Source of the DNA: Nitratireductor soli
GTDB taxonomy: Bacteria; Pseudomonadota; Alphaproteobacteria; Rhizobiales; Rhizobiaceae
Length of the DNA: 64,000 nucleotides
Assembly (NCBI RefSeq): GCF_001050155.1
Contig: NZ_LFVY01000005.1
Span: 186,001-250,000 of the forward strand
Reading direction: 5' to 3'
Shown: piece after piece, positions 19,277 to 27,793 of the stretch
Layout: each line of letters opens with the position of its first letter
Numbering within the stretch: position 1 is the first letter of the stretch
Position numbers and translations under genes: made by a program
The notes under the pieces: model-generated
What the model saw: the letters and a program-made list of their open reading frames with translations, nothing else
The model's database searches: none
What the model was told of the DNA's origin: nothing

Positions 19277-20038
19277 ATGACCGACCGGCCCAACCGCATG
19301 GACGGCCTCGACAGGGCGCAGATCGACAAGGCGGAAGCGAAGGATTTCGCCCTGGGCGGTACGCCGATGCGGCCGCGCGATTCGGCGACGCTGATCCTGC
19401 TCGACCGCAGCGGCGGCAGCGTTCGCGTCCTGTTGGGGCGCCGGCACCGGAACCACGCTTTCATGCCTGGCCGGTTTGTCTTTCCCGGCGGCCGCACCGA
19501 CCCGGCCGACAGCCGCATCGCGGTGGCCACGGGCCTGCATCCGGACGAGGAGCGCAAGCTGATCGGCACCGGCGCGCGCGCCAGCGCCGCGCGCGCCCGG
19601 GCGGTGGCGCTGTCGGCCATTCGCGAGACCTATGAGGAAGCCGGCCTGCTGATCGGCGAGAAAGGCCCCTTCTCCACCAATGCCAGGGATTGGCAGGGAT
19701 TTGCCGAGCATGGCGTCCAGCCGTCGCTTGCCTGCCTGCGCTTCGTCGCCCGCGCCATCACCCCGCCCGGACGCGTGCGCCGCTTCGACGCCCGTTTCCT
19801 GGCCGCCTGGCGCGACAACGTGGCCGTCGAACTGCCCGACGGCGGGCCGACCAATGAGCTGGAAGAGCTGATGTGGTTGCCGATCAGGGAGGCCATGGAA
19901 GCCGAGATCCCGCTGATCACGCGCACCGTGCTCAGCGATCTGGAACGGCGGCTGGAAACCGATCCGGACCTGATGCCCGGCGGAGAGGTGCCGTTCTACG
20001 CCATGCGCGGCAAGACGTTCCGGCGGCAGATCCTGTAG
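19277..20038 (+). CDS. NUDIX hydrolase (NUDT7/NUDT19-like)
   Basis: Predicted to hydrolyse a nucleoside diphosphate linked to another moiety. The 253-residue protein has FVFPGGRTDPADSR near residue 73 and the catalytic RETYEEAGLLIG near 115-126, that is, the Nudix box RExxEExG. About 30 residues are inserted between the box glycine and the RE helix, as seen in NUDT7/NUDT19-type enzymes that act on CoA derivatives; that substrate is only a possibility here. It lies 44 bases after the DUF983 gene and is probably co-transcribed with it. Repeat copy D follows its stop immediately. Confidence 0.88.
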   Translation: MTDRPNRMDGLDRAQIDKAEAKDFALGGTPMRPRDSATLILLDRSGGSVRVLLGRRHRNHAFMPGRFVFPGGRTDPADSRIAVATGLHPDEERKLIGTGARASAARARAVALSAIRETYEEAGLLIGEKGPFSTNARDWQGFAEHGVQPSLACLRFVARAITPPGRVRRFDARFLAAWRDNVAVELPDGGPTNELEELMWLPIREAMEAEIPLITRTVLSDLERRLETDPDLMPGGEVPFYAMRGKTFRRQIL

Positions 20039-20040
20039 TG

Positions 20041-20242
20041 CATCTTGCATTCAGATGGTTCCATCTGACGTCCGCACAAATGCGGAGGAACGATGAGATG
20101 AACCGGTTCATCCTTTCTATGAAACACTGAACCGGTCTAGAGCAATTCCAGGAAAAGTGGGAACCGGTTTTCCGTCCGGAATTGCGGAAAAACAATGAGA
20201 TAGAGCATTTCTGTGACTCGGAGAAAAATGGAAATGCTCTAG
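20041..20242. repeat. Dispersed mosaic palindromic element, copy D (long form)
   Basis: A 200-base chain of hairpin modules between convergent NUDIX and dusA genes. It contains the core palindrome TCAGATGGTTCCATCTGA at 20051-20068, a GTCCGCACAAATGCGG stem, a GAACCGGTTC module, AGCAATTCCAGGAAAAGTGG paired with a later CCGGAATTGC, and a final AGAGCATTT ... AAATGCTCT stem. The last three bases of that stem (CTA at 20239-20241) are the dusA stop codon on the other strand. The AGCAATTCC and AGAGCATTT modules are familiar from Mesorhizobium-type intergenic repeats. Confidence 0.85.
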
Positions 20243-21255
20243 GCCGCGTCCCGCGAAACCGACAGGTCGACCGCCGCGAAGGCCTTCATGAGGATTTCCG
20301 GACCGGCATCATGAGCGGTCGCCTCGCTCGACAGGATCTGCCGGTAGCGCCGTGCGCCGGCAAAGCCATGGAACAGGCCGATCATGTGGCGCGTGACATG
20401 GGAAAGCCGCCCGCCGGCGGCGATGTGGCGCGCCGCATAGGCTGCCATGGTGTCGATCAGCGCGGCGAAATCAATCTCGCCGGCCGCCGGGACACCGTCG
20501 ATCAGCCCGTCGACCTGCGCCAGGAGCGCCGGTTGCTGATAGGCGGCGCGGCCGAGCATCACCGCATCGACCCGCGCCAGATGCGCGTGCGCCGCGTCGA
20601 GCGAGCCGATGCCGCCATTGATGCCGATGAAGCGCTCGGGGTTCGCCGCCTTCAGGCGGTAGACGCGGTCATAGTCGAGCGGCGGGATGTCGCGGTTTTC
20701 CTTAGGGCTCAGCCCGTCGAGCCAGGCCTTGCGCGCATGCACCCACAGCGCGTCGGCGCCGGCCTGCCAGACCGCATCGGCCAGCGCATCGAGCGCCGGC
20801 TCCGGGTCCTGATCGTCGACGCCGATGCGGCATTTGACGGTGACCGGTATGGCGACGACCTGTCTCATCGCCGCCACGCAAGCGCCGACCAGCGCCGGCG
20901 TCTTCATCAGACAGGCGCCGAACGCGCCCGACTGGACGCGGTCGGAGGGACAGCCGACATTGAGGTTGATCTCGTCATAGCCGCAGGCGGCGCCGATCGC
21001 CGCGGCCGCAGCCAGCTTGGCCGGATCGGAACCGCCCAACTGCAGCGCGACGGGATGCTCGGACGGATCGAACCCCAGCAGCCTCTCGCGGTCGCCATGG
21101 ATCACGGCATCGGCGACGATCATCTCCGTGTAGAGCAGCGCCCTTTTGCTCAACTGGCGATGAAAAAAGCGGCAATGCCGATCCGTCCAGTCGATCATCG
21201 GCGCAACGGCAAATCGGCGGTTCGCGCCGAGACGCGATTTTCTTTCTTTTTCCAA
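20239..21255 (-). CDS. dusA: tRNA-dihydrouridine synthase A
   Basis: FMN enzyme that reduces uridines in the tRNA D-loop (positions 20/20a). The 338-residue protein has the DusA start FAVAPMIDWTDRHCRFFHRQ (residues 15-34), INLNVGCPSDRVQSGAFGAC (about 95-114) with the catalytic Cys, TVKCRIGVDD and INGGIGSLDAA. About 14 residues (MEKERKSRLGANRR) precede the usual start of the family. The 5' end of dusA is a known integration site for genomic islands, and an integrase fragment lies 110 bases upstream here, so this N-terminus may have been rebuilt by an insertion. The stop codon lies inside repeat copy D. Confidence 0.94.
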   Translation of the reverse strand: MEKERKSRLGANRRFAVAPMIDWTDRHCRFFHRQLSKRALLYTEMIVADAVIHGDRERLLGFDPSEHPVALQLGGSDPAKLAAAAAIGAACGYDEINLNVGCPSDRVQSGAFGACLMKTPALVGACVAAMRQVVAIPVTVKCRIGVDDQDPEPALDALADAVWQAGADALWVHARKAWLDGLSPKENRDIPPLDYDRVYRLKAANPERFIGINGGIGSLDAAHAHLARVDAVMLGRAAYQQPALLAQVDGLIDGVPAAGEIDFAALIDTMAAYAARHIAAGGRLSHVTRHMIGLFHGFAGARRYRQILSSEATAHDAGPEILMKAFAAVDLSVSRDAA

Positions 21256-21364
21256 CGCTTATGCCTTTTTGCTCACTTTCGGGTTTGCCGAATTTCGCCC
21301 ATTTCTGTGCGGTTTTCACAGAAAGTACGACTATGTTGTGCCGCAGAAGGGACGTTGTAGCGAT

Positions 21365-21480
21365 ATCGGCACCATCGTAAAGCGCTCACGCAAGAACGGC
21401 TCTGTAGCATGGCTCGGACAGATTGTCATAAGGCGCCGCGGCAAGATCGTTCTGCGTGAGAACACCACTTTCAGACGCGC
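21365..21480 (+). pseudogene. Remnant of a dusA-associated tyrosine integrase (N-terminal arm-binding domain)
   Basis: An open frame passing through here contains GTIVKRSRKNGSVAWLGQIV followed by R-R-R-G-K and ENTTF. This is the N-terminal arm-binding pattern of tyrosine site-specific integrases (G-T-I-x-x-R-x-R-K-D/N-G-S-x-x-x-x-A/G-Q-I, then R-x-G-K and T-F-x-R). The homology stops after about 38 residues; the rest of the frame is unrelated, and no catalytic R-H-R-Y domain exists nearby. It reads away from dusA and lies directly upstream of it, the layout of dusA-integrated islands. The gap from 21256 to 21629 holds nothing else that I can support. Confidence 0.65.
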
Positions 21481-21629
21481 CAAATCGCTGCATTCGCGAA
21501 ACAGGAAGACGGCCGGCCGGCCGAAGACGAAAGACTTCCATCACGACGTTCGGCTCCTGGGTCGAAGGAGGCCATGTCTTCAACCTTGTCCCTTGCTGGC
21601 TTTCCAAGTGAACCGTGACGCGGCGTCGG

Positions 21630-22649
21630 TTAATGCGAGTGACCTGCGTGGGAAGCGGTCGCATTGCCGGCCTCCTCCAGACTGCAACTGGCGTTTCCTT
21701 CCCAGTTGATGCCGATTGTCGGGTGCTCGATGTTGAACTTCGTCTTCAGTTCGTGCTCGACCCGGTTGACGACATTGCGAATATCGACCCCTTCAATCGG
21801 CTGCACCTGGAGCGTCGCCAGGACGCGACCGGACGTAAGTGACCAAACGTGGATGTGGCTGACGTTCTGAATGCCAGGAACGGACGCCAGAAGATGCTCG
21901 GAGATCAGGGAACTGTCGGCATTGGCGGGAGCGCCTTCAAGCAGGATATGCAGCGTGCCCTTGAGCAGGCTCCAGGCGCTGCGCAGGATCAGCAGAGACA
22001 CGAACACCGAGAGAATAGGGTCGATGGGGGTCCAGTCCGTGTACCAGATCACGACCGCTGCAACGATCGCGCCGACAGAACCGAGCAGGTCGCCCATCAC
22101 ATGCAGCACCGCACCCTTGACGTTGACATGTTCAGAATCGCCGCGCGTCAGGAACCAAAGGACGAAAACGTTCACGAGCATGCCGATGAGGGCCACAACG
22201 AACATCGATCCGGCCAGGACCGGTTGGGGTTCCTGCAACCGTCCCATGGCTTCGTAGAGGATCCACCCGACAATGCCGAACAGGGTGAGTGCGTTGACGA
22301 GCCCCGCAATAACCTCGAAACGGGCATAGCCAAAGGTACGCTGCCCGTCAGGTGCCCGCCTTCCGAGACGGAAGGCGACATAGGCCAAGCCGAGCGCGAT
22401 CGCGTCGGTCAGCATGTGGCCAGCATCTGCAAGCAGGGCGAGCGAGCCCGAGATGTATCCGCCGACGGCTTCAACGAACATGAATGAGAAAATGATCAGG
22501 AAGGAAATAAGGATCTTACGCTCATTGTCCTTCGTAACCACCGGAACGTGGGAGTGATCGTGGTCATGATCGTGCCCCTTGGCGTGATCGTGCCCCTTGG
22601 CGTGATCGTGCCCATGATGGTCGTTGTGGAAGGAAGGTGGGTTTGCCAT
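21630..22649 (-). CDS. Cation diffusion facilitator family metal exporter (CzcD/ZitB-like)
   Basis: Proton-driven exporter of Zn, Cd or Co across the inner membrane. The 339-residue protein starts with a histidine-rich segment (HDHAKGHDHAKGHDHDHDHSH, about residues 13-34) and has six hydrophobic helices. The transport-site motifs are in TM2 (LLADAGHMLTDA, H-x3-D) and TM5 (VLHVMGDLLGSVG, H-x3-D). The C-terminal cytoplasmic domain includes VSHIHVWSLTSGR, and the protein ends with a His-rich tail. Paired H-x3-D sites favour zinc or cadmium. I chose the ATG at 22649; a TTG at 22679 would add ten residues. The SmtB-type operator lies about 32 bases upstream, implying zinc-type repression. Confidence 0.93.
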   Translation of the reverse strand: MANPPSFHNDHHGHDHAKGHDHAKGHDHDHDHSHVPVVTKDNERKILISFLIIFSFMFVEAVGGYISGSLALLADAGHMLTDAIALGLAYVAFRLGRRAPDGQRTFGYARFEVIAGLVNALTLFGIVGWILYEAMGRLQEPQPVLAGSMFVVALIGMLVNVFVLWFLTRGDSEHVNVKGAVLHVMGDLLGSVGAIVAAVVIWYTDWTPIDPILSVFVSLLILRSAWSLLKGTLHILLEGAPANADSSLISEHLLASVPGIQNVSHIHVWSLTSGRVLATLQVQPIEGVDIRNVVNRVEHELKTKFNIEHPTIGINWEGNASCSLEEAGNATASHAGHSH

Positions 22650-22680
22650 CGTCTGGTCCAACTCGTTTCGCTTTAACAAT

Positions 22681-22694
22681 TGAATACTTGTTCA
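22681..22694 (-). promoter_or_regulatory. SmtB/ArsR-type operator upstream of the CDF gene
   Basis: Read on the minus strand, the sequence is TGAACA-AG-TATTCA, a 6-2-6 inverted repeat. It matches the half-sites of the cyanobacterial SmtB operator and the site at 30486-30499, which differs only in the two spacer bases. An SmtB-like ArsR protein is encoded at 30627-31022. Inference: this repressor controls the CDF exporter. Confidence 0.7.
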
Positions 22695-22834
22695 TTCGTT
22701 TACATGTCAACCCGCCATGGCAAAGGAATGTGCGGGCAGCGACGATTCAACGCGAAACGGTCCCAGAGAGGGCCAGAGGGCATCCGAGATGACACATGGA
22801 GATCGAGGGGAATATTCACTTCAAGAACCGGCCC

Positions 22835-23095
22835 TCACCGGACCAGCATCATTCGACCTTTGAATTCCCGATCACCCTGCATCCCGAACGCGCATTGATG
22901 CCCCTGTTGCTCGCAATAGCGAATGGTGGCGATTTTCACGCCAGTCACGGCAGACAGTTCTGCGATGTTCAGCACCAAACGGCTTCCGTCTGTCGCTGAG
23001 CGCGCTCCTGGATTGGGGCCGCCTTCTTTCATGTCAGGTTGCCGTTGGGGGCGAGACAGATCGCCCTTTCTCGCTGCCGCCTTCTCCGACACCAT
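22835..23095 (-). pseudogene. Truncated MerR-family regulator
   Basis: The 86-codon frame directly follows the RND pump gene on the same strand. Residues about 42-65, coded at 22901-22972, read LNIAELSAVTGVKIATIRYC-EQQG, the DNA-binding helix-turn-helix of MerR proteins. Similarity stops abruptly after EQQG: the wing, dimer helix and metal-binding end are missing, and the remaining 21 residues are unrelated. About 40 unrelated residues also precede the domain. It looks like a decayed regulator that once belonged to the RND operon. Function as a small DNA-binding protein is unlikely but not excluded. Confidence 0.6.
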
Positions 23096-23098
23096 GTC

Positions 23099-26000
23099 CT
23101 AGAGACGTGATTCCAGTGCTGCGGCGAGATCGCTCCGCCTCTGGCGGGCGATCGCCATACGGCGTACCAAGACGTAGAACACCGGCGTCAGCACGAGACC
23201 GAACAGCGTGACACCAAGCATGCCGGCGAACACGGCAATACCCATGACATGCCGCATCTCCGCACCGGCCCCCGTTGCGATCACGAGAGGGACGACACCT
23301 GCAATGAAGGCAAGCGAGGTCATCAGGATCGGCCGCAGGCGAAGCCGGGCTGCTTCAAGCACGGCGTTCAACGGATCGCCCCCTTCATCTTCCTTCGCTC
23401 TGGCGAACTCGACAATCAGGATTGCATTTTTGGCTGCGAGACCCACGAGCACGACAAAGCCGATCTGCGTGAAAATATTGTTGTCGCCTCCCGTAAACCA
23501 GACGCCTGCGATCGCGGAAAGCAACGCCATCGGCGCGATCAGCAACACAGCGAACGGCAATGACCAACTGTTGTACTGCGCCGCGAGAATCAGAAACGCG
23601 AGCAGAACGGACAGCGGGAAGACGTACATTGCTGCGTTTCCGGCTTGTTTCTCCTGATAGGCGAGTTCCGTCCACTCGAAGGCCATGCCGGATGGCAATG
23701 TTTCCGATGCGATCCGTTCGATGGCGGCGGTCGCTTGCCCGAACGAATATCCGGACGCCGGGCTGCCGCTGATATCGGCCGAGGGGAAGCTGTTGTAGTG
23801 CATGACACGATCCGGCCCCGAACCGTGCTTGATGGTCAGCAAGGCTGATAACGGAAGCATTTCGCCCGCCGTGTTGCGCACCTTCAGTCGGCCGATATCT
23901 TCCGGCTGCATACGGAATGGCGCGTCCGCCTGGACCATCACGCGGTAAGTGCGGCCGAATCGATTGAAGTCGTTCGCGTAGAGCGAGCCGAGGTTGACCT
24001 GCAACGTCTCGAAGATCATGTTGAGCGGCACCCCTTGCGACTTGGCCTTCACCTGGAAGCTCGCGAGCATGCCAGCCAGCTCCGGTGTTTGCATCGCCTT
24101 GCCCATGATCTCGCCCTGCGCCTGCGCGAGGGCATCGAAGCCAAGCCCTGCCCGATCCTCGATCTGGATCTTGAAGCCGCCGGTCGAGCCGAGGCCCGGA
24201 ACAGGTGGCGGCGGGAATATGCCGGCAAAACCATCGGGTATCTGGCTGAACTTGCCCATCAGGCGATCTGCGATCGCGAAAGCGGACAGGGAAGGATCCT
24301 TTCGTTCATCAAAGGGCTTGAGCATCGTGAACATTACGGCCGCGTTGGGAATATTGACCATGCCGTTGACCGAAAGACCCGGGAACGCGACGACACTTTC
24401 CACGCCCGGTTCTGCAAGCGCAATATCCGACATTCTCTTGACGACCGCCTCGGTGCGATCAAGCGAGGCTCCGGTCGGAAGTTGAGCGATGCCGACAAGG
24501 TAATATTTGTCCTGAGCCGGCACGAAACCGCTGGGTACGGCCTGGAAACCCATCCATGTCATGCCGACCAGACCGGCATAGATAAGCAGGACGACCCCGC
24601 TGAACCGCACGGCACGGCGTACCGACCGGACATAGGCATTCGAGGCGCGGTCGAAGAACCGGTTGAACCGCCGGAAGAACCATCCGAACAGGATGTTGAC
24701 AACGATCGTCAGCCGGTCTCGCTTCACCCCGCCATGATGCGGCTTCAGAAGCACGCCGGCGAGCGCCGGGGAAAGCGTGAGGGAGTTGATCGCCGACAGG
24801 ATGGTTGAGATTGCGATCGTGAGGGCGAACTGCCTGTAGAACTCTCCTTGCAGGCCGGTCAGGAATGCCGAGGGAATGAACACGGCCGACAGCACCGAAG
24901 TGATGGCAATAATCGGCCCGGTCACCTCGTCCATGGCCTTGCGCGCTGCATCTTTCGGCGTTTCGCCGAGCGCGATGTGACGCTCTGCGTTCTCGACGAC
25001 CACGATCGCGTCATCGACCACGATACCGATCGAGAGTACGAGCCCGAACAGCGACAGCGTGTTCAGCGAGAAGCCGAACATGTACATAAGAGCGAATGTG
25101 CCGACCAGCGATACTGGCACGGCAACCAGCGGGATGATCGAAGCACGCCAGGTCTGAAGAAAGAGCACCACCACGAGTACGACCAGCGCGATGGCTTCGA
25201 GCAGTGTGATCACCACGGCTTCCAGAGAAGCCTTGACGAAGACGGTAGGGTCGTAGGCGATGCGATATTCTATACCCTCGGGAAAACCTTTCTGCAGTTC
25301 TTCCATCGTGTCGCGTATGGCGCTCGACACGTCGAGCGCGTTAGCGCCGGGGCTCTGGATGATCTGCATCGCTAGCGCCGGCTTGCCGTCAAGAAGACTG
25401 CGCAGCGCGTAGGAGTCCGCACCAAGTTCGATACGGGCAATATCGCGCAGACGGGTGACCTGGCCCTCAGTGCCCGTCTTGACGACGATCTTGCCGAACT
25501 GCTCCTCGTTCGAAAGCCTGCCAAGCGTGTTGACGGTGATTTGGAACGCCGCCGAGGCTTCCGGCTGCTGGCCGACCGAGCCGGCGGCCACCTGGGCGTT
25601 CTGCTCCTGAATTGCCGCCACCACGTCGGAGGCGGTCAGGCCGCGCGCCGCCACCTTGGCCGGATCGAGCCAGATCCGCATCGAATATTCGCCAGCACCC
25701 CAGACCAGCACGTCACCCACACCTGACAGGCGCGCAAGCTGGTCGCGCACCTGCAAAGTTGCGAAGTTCGACAGGTAGAGAGGATCGTAGCGATCGTCGG
25801 GCGAGACGAGATGCACGACCATCAGGATGTCGGGCGAAGTCTTTTGCGTCACCACACCGATGCGCTGCACTTCCTGAGGCAGACGCGGAAGCGCGCGTGA
25901 GACGCGGTTCTGCACCTGGATTTGCGCCATGTCGGGGTCCGTGCCCTGCTGAAAGGTCACCGTCAGCGTCATGCGTCCGTCGGTCGCGGCCTGCGAGCTC

Positions 26001-26239
26001 ATATAGAGCATGTTCTCGACGCCGTTGATCACCTGCTCCAGCGGCGCAGCAACCGTTTCGGCAATCACCTCGGGATTGGCGCCCGGATAGCTTGCGGTGA
26101 CCTGTACCATTGGCGGGGTCACTTGCGGATACTCGCTCAACGGCAACTTCAGCAGTGTCAGACCGCCGGCGATCAGCATCAAGACAGACAGAACGACCGC
26201 GAAGATGGGGCGGTCGACGAAAAAACGCGGAACGTTCAT
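23099..26239 (-). CDS. HAE1-type RND efflux pump, inner-membrane transporter
   Basis: Proton-driven tripartite efflux pump subunit of the AcrB/MexB type. The 1046-residue protein begins MNVPRFFVDRPIFAVVLSVL. It shows the twelve-helix RND layout with two large periplasmic loops; the proton-relay pair is in SIGIVVDDAIVVVENAERH (about residue 400), with the partner Lys in LAAKNAILIVEFARAKEDEG (about 935). Motifs such as GADSYALRSLLDGKPALAMQ and PTGASLDRTEAV match HAE1 (hydrophobe and amphiphile) rather than the heavy-metal HME group, so drugs or organic stress compounds are likelier substrates than metals. It overlaps the adaptor gene by four bases; no outer-membrane channel gene is adjacent. 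Confidence 0.95.
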   Translation of the reverse strand: MNVPRFFVDRPIFAVVLSVLMLIAGGLTLLKLPLSEYPQVTPPMVQVTASYPGANPEVIAETVAAPLEQVINGVENMLYMSSQAATDGRMTLTVTFQQGTDPDMAQIQVQNRVSRALPRLPQEVQRIGVVTQKTSPDILMVVHLVSPDDRYDPLYLSNFATLQVRDQLARLSGVGDVLVWGAGEYSMRIWLDPAKVAARGLTASDVVAAIQEQNAQVAAGSVGQQPEASAAFQITVNTLGRLSNEEQFGKIVVKTGTEGQVTRLRDIARIELGADSYALRSLLDGKPALAMQIIQSPGANALDVSSAIRDTMEELQKGFPEGIEYRIAYDPTVFVKASLEAVVITLLEAIALVVLVVVLFLQTWRASIIPLVAVPVSLVGTFALMYMFGFSLNTLSLFGLVLSIGIVVDDAIVVVENAERHIALGETPKDAARKAMDEVTGPIIAITSVLSAVFIPSAFLTGLQGEFYRQFALTIAISTILSAINSLTLSPALAGVLLKPHHGGVKRDRLTIVVNILFGWFFRRFNRFFDRASNAYVRSVRRAVRFSGVVLLIYAGLVGMTWMGFQAVPSGFVPAQDKYYLVGIAQLPTGASLDRTEAVVKRMSDIALAEPGVESVVAFPGLSVNGMVNIPNAAVMFTMLKPFDERKDPSLSAFAIADRLMGKFSQIPDGFAGIFPPPPVPGLGSTGGFKIQIEDRAGLGFDALAQAQGEIMGKAMQTPELAGMLASFQVKAKSQGVPLNMIFETLQVNLGSLYANDFNRFGRTYRVMVQADAPFRMQPEDIGRLKVRNTAGEMLPLSALLTIKHGSGPDRVMHYNSFPSADISGSPASGYSFGQATAAIERIASETLPSGMAFEWTELAYQEKQAGNAAMYVFPLSVLLAFLILAAQYNSWSLPFAVLLIAPMALLSAIAGVWFTGGDNNIFTQIGFVVLVGLAAKNAILIVEFARAKEDEGGDPLNAVLEAARLRLRPILMTSLAFIAGVVPLVIATGAGAEMRHVMGIAVFAGMLGVTLFGLVLTPVFYVLVRRMAIARQRRSDLAAALESRL

Positions 26240-27489
26240 CGACGTGCCTCCTGCGTTTCAGCCGCAGACCTGTCGCCATCAGCAGGCTGGCCCGGCAGCA
26301 TCGGAATCATCTGCGGGACCACCCGCATGCCCGGACGGACCAGCCCCCTCACAATGATCTTTTCACCCGGTTTGAGGCCGGCTGAGACGACGCGCAGACC
26401 GTCGATCATGGGTCCGAGTTCGACCGGGCGGTATTCGGCCTTGTCCTCGGCTCCCAGAACCAGCACGTAGCGGCGTCCTTGATCGATACCGATCGCCTGA
26501 TCGTCGATGAACACAGTCTGAGCCGGTTCGGCGGTGACGAGGTTCACCCGCGCAAAAAGGCCCGGCGCCAGCCGGCCATCGGCGTTCTTCACAACGGCCC
26601 GAGCGCGGATTGTCCCCGTGCTCCGATCGACACGATTGCCGAGAAAGTCGAATTCGCCAGCGTGCGGGAAGCCAGCATCGGTCATCAGCCCCACCTGCAC
26701 CGGCAGTGTGCCTGCAGCCTTTCCACTTTCGATCGCCCGCGCACGTACGACGAATTCGAGATAGGTGGCTTCGTCGATATCGAAGTAAGCATAGAGGGGG
26801 TCGGTCGAGATGATCGTGGTGAGAAGTGTCGCAGCTCCGGCATTACCGCTGGCAACTAGATTGCCTTCGGAGACCAGAACGCGGTCGACGCGCCCGCCAA
26901 TCGGAGCGGTGACGCGCGTGAAGGAAAGATCGAGTTCGGCAGCAGCCACGGCTGCCTTGGCGATTTCGACCTGCGCCTGACGCTGGCCGTGTGCAGCCTG
27001 CGCGTCGTCAAAGGTCTTGCGCGACACCGTACCATTGGGCGCCAGCGTTTCGGCGCGCTTGAAACTGATCTCGGCCTGATCGCGCAGGACCCTCGCCTGC
27101 TGCAACTGAGCCTTGGCGGCATCAAGGGCGACCTGGAATGGCCTGGGGTCGATCTGGAACAGGAGCTGGCCCGGTTGTACGAGCCCCCCTTCGGGAACAC
27201 TGACCGCGTCGATTGCGCCTCCGACACGTGGGCGAAGTTCGACGAAACTGGTCGCCTCGAGATGGCCTGTAAACTCCACCGACAGCGCGACCTTGCGCGT
27301 GATGACCTGTGCGACCAGCACCTGTGGTGCCGGCATCTCGCCCGGCTGGACAGCCGCTTCGGACGCTGCAGTTGATGATACTAGCGCCAAAAGACGGCTG
27401 GTATGGGCTCCCACTTCGTCGCGATAGACAAAGGTGCCACCGGCAATGACGACGCCTGCCAGGAGCAGGGTGGCGGCTTTCATGCTCAT
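26236..27489 (-). CDS. RND efflux periplasmic adaptor (membrane fusion protein)
   Basis: Links the RND pump to an outer-membrane channel. The 417-residue protein has an N-terminal hydrophobic anchor (AATLLLAGVVIAGGTFVY), the lipoyl/barrel region RPRVGGAIDAVSVPEGGLVQ (about residues 85-105), a coiled-coil hairpin (about 115-185, rich in Ala, Gln and Lys) and the returning strand RVTAPIGGRVDRVLVSEGN (about 193-211). The C-terminal barrel includes PVELGPMIDGLRVV and LKPGEKIIVRGLVRPGM. It is the first gene of the pump operon. A MerR-type promoter with 19-bp spacing lies about 70 bases upstream of the start. Confidence 0.94.
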   Translation of the reverse strand: MSMKAATLLLAGVVIAGGTFVYRDEVGAHTSRLLALVSSTAASEAAVQPGEMPAPQVLVAQVITRKVALSVEFTGHLEATSFVELRPRVGGAIDAVSVPEGGLVQPGQLLFQIDPRPFQVALDAAKAQLQQARVLRDQAEISFKRAETLAPNGTVSRKTFDDAQAAHGQRQAQVEIAKAAVAAAELDLSFTRVTAPIGGRVDRVLVSEGNLVASGNAGAATLLTTIISTDPLYAYFDIDEATYLEFVVRARAIESGKAAGTLPVQVGLMTDAGFPHAGEFDFLGNRVDRSTGTIRARAVVKNADGRLAPGLFARVNLVTAEPAQTVFIDDQAIGIDQGRRYVLVLGAEDKAEYRPVELGPMIDGLRVVSAGLKPGEKIIVRGLVRPGMRVVPQMIPMLPGQPADGDRSAAETQEARR

Positions 27490-27555
27490 TCTCGTTCACT
27501 TTCATAGGGGCACGCGCTCCAGGCCTGCGGGAGACGGCGGCGGTCAGTTTTTACG

Positions 27556-27586
27556 AAGGTGGGATTTCCAACGATGGGAAGGTCAA
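27556..27586 (-). promoter_or_regulatory. MerR-type promoter of the RND operon
   Basis: On the minus strand: -35 TTGACC (27581-27586), a 19-base spacer with the dyad TTCCCATCGTTGGAA, and -10 CACCTT (27556-27561). The over-long spacer with a TTCC/GGAA dyad is the signature of promoters activated by MerR-family metal regulators. It differs at only a few positions from the copA promoter at 35256-35286. The 304-base gap from 27490 to 27793 holds this promoter and the hairpin at 27747-27780; I see nothing else in it. Confidence 0.75.
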
Positions 27587-27746
27587 GGCCCTTGGAACAC
27601 TTTTCCGAAGCGGTTCTTGACGCATCCATCTCGCCATGCGGCGACCAACTGCATGCTCCACTTCGCCGACGTCACTTTAATGAGAGAAGTTCGTCTTCGG
27701 ATGAGCGCCGTGTGTCGACTTTGCCACGGGGGGCTCCAGCAGTGTT

Positions 27747-27780
27747 GGAAGCCGCCAATCGCATGAGACTGGCGGCTTCC
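27747..27780 (-). terminator. Strong hairpin after the P-type ATPase gene
   Basis: A perfect 11-bp stem, GGAAGCCGCCA at 27747-27757 with TGGCGGCTTCC at 27770-27780, and a 12-base loop. It lies 14 bases past the ATPase stop on the minus strand. There is no T-run, so termination efficiency is uncertain. Confidence 0.5.
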
Positions 27781-27793
27781 CTGACGCGATTGT

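Noticed and set aside
22562-22620. Regular short tandem repeats that could suggest a CRISPR-like array
   Set aside because: The units are directly adjacent, lie in frame within the CDF gene and encode a His-rich metal-binding arm; there are no spacers or cas genes.
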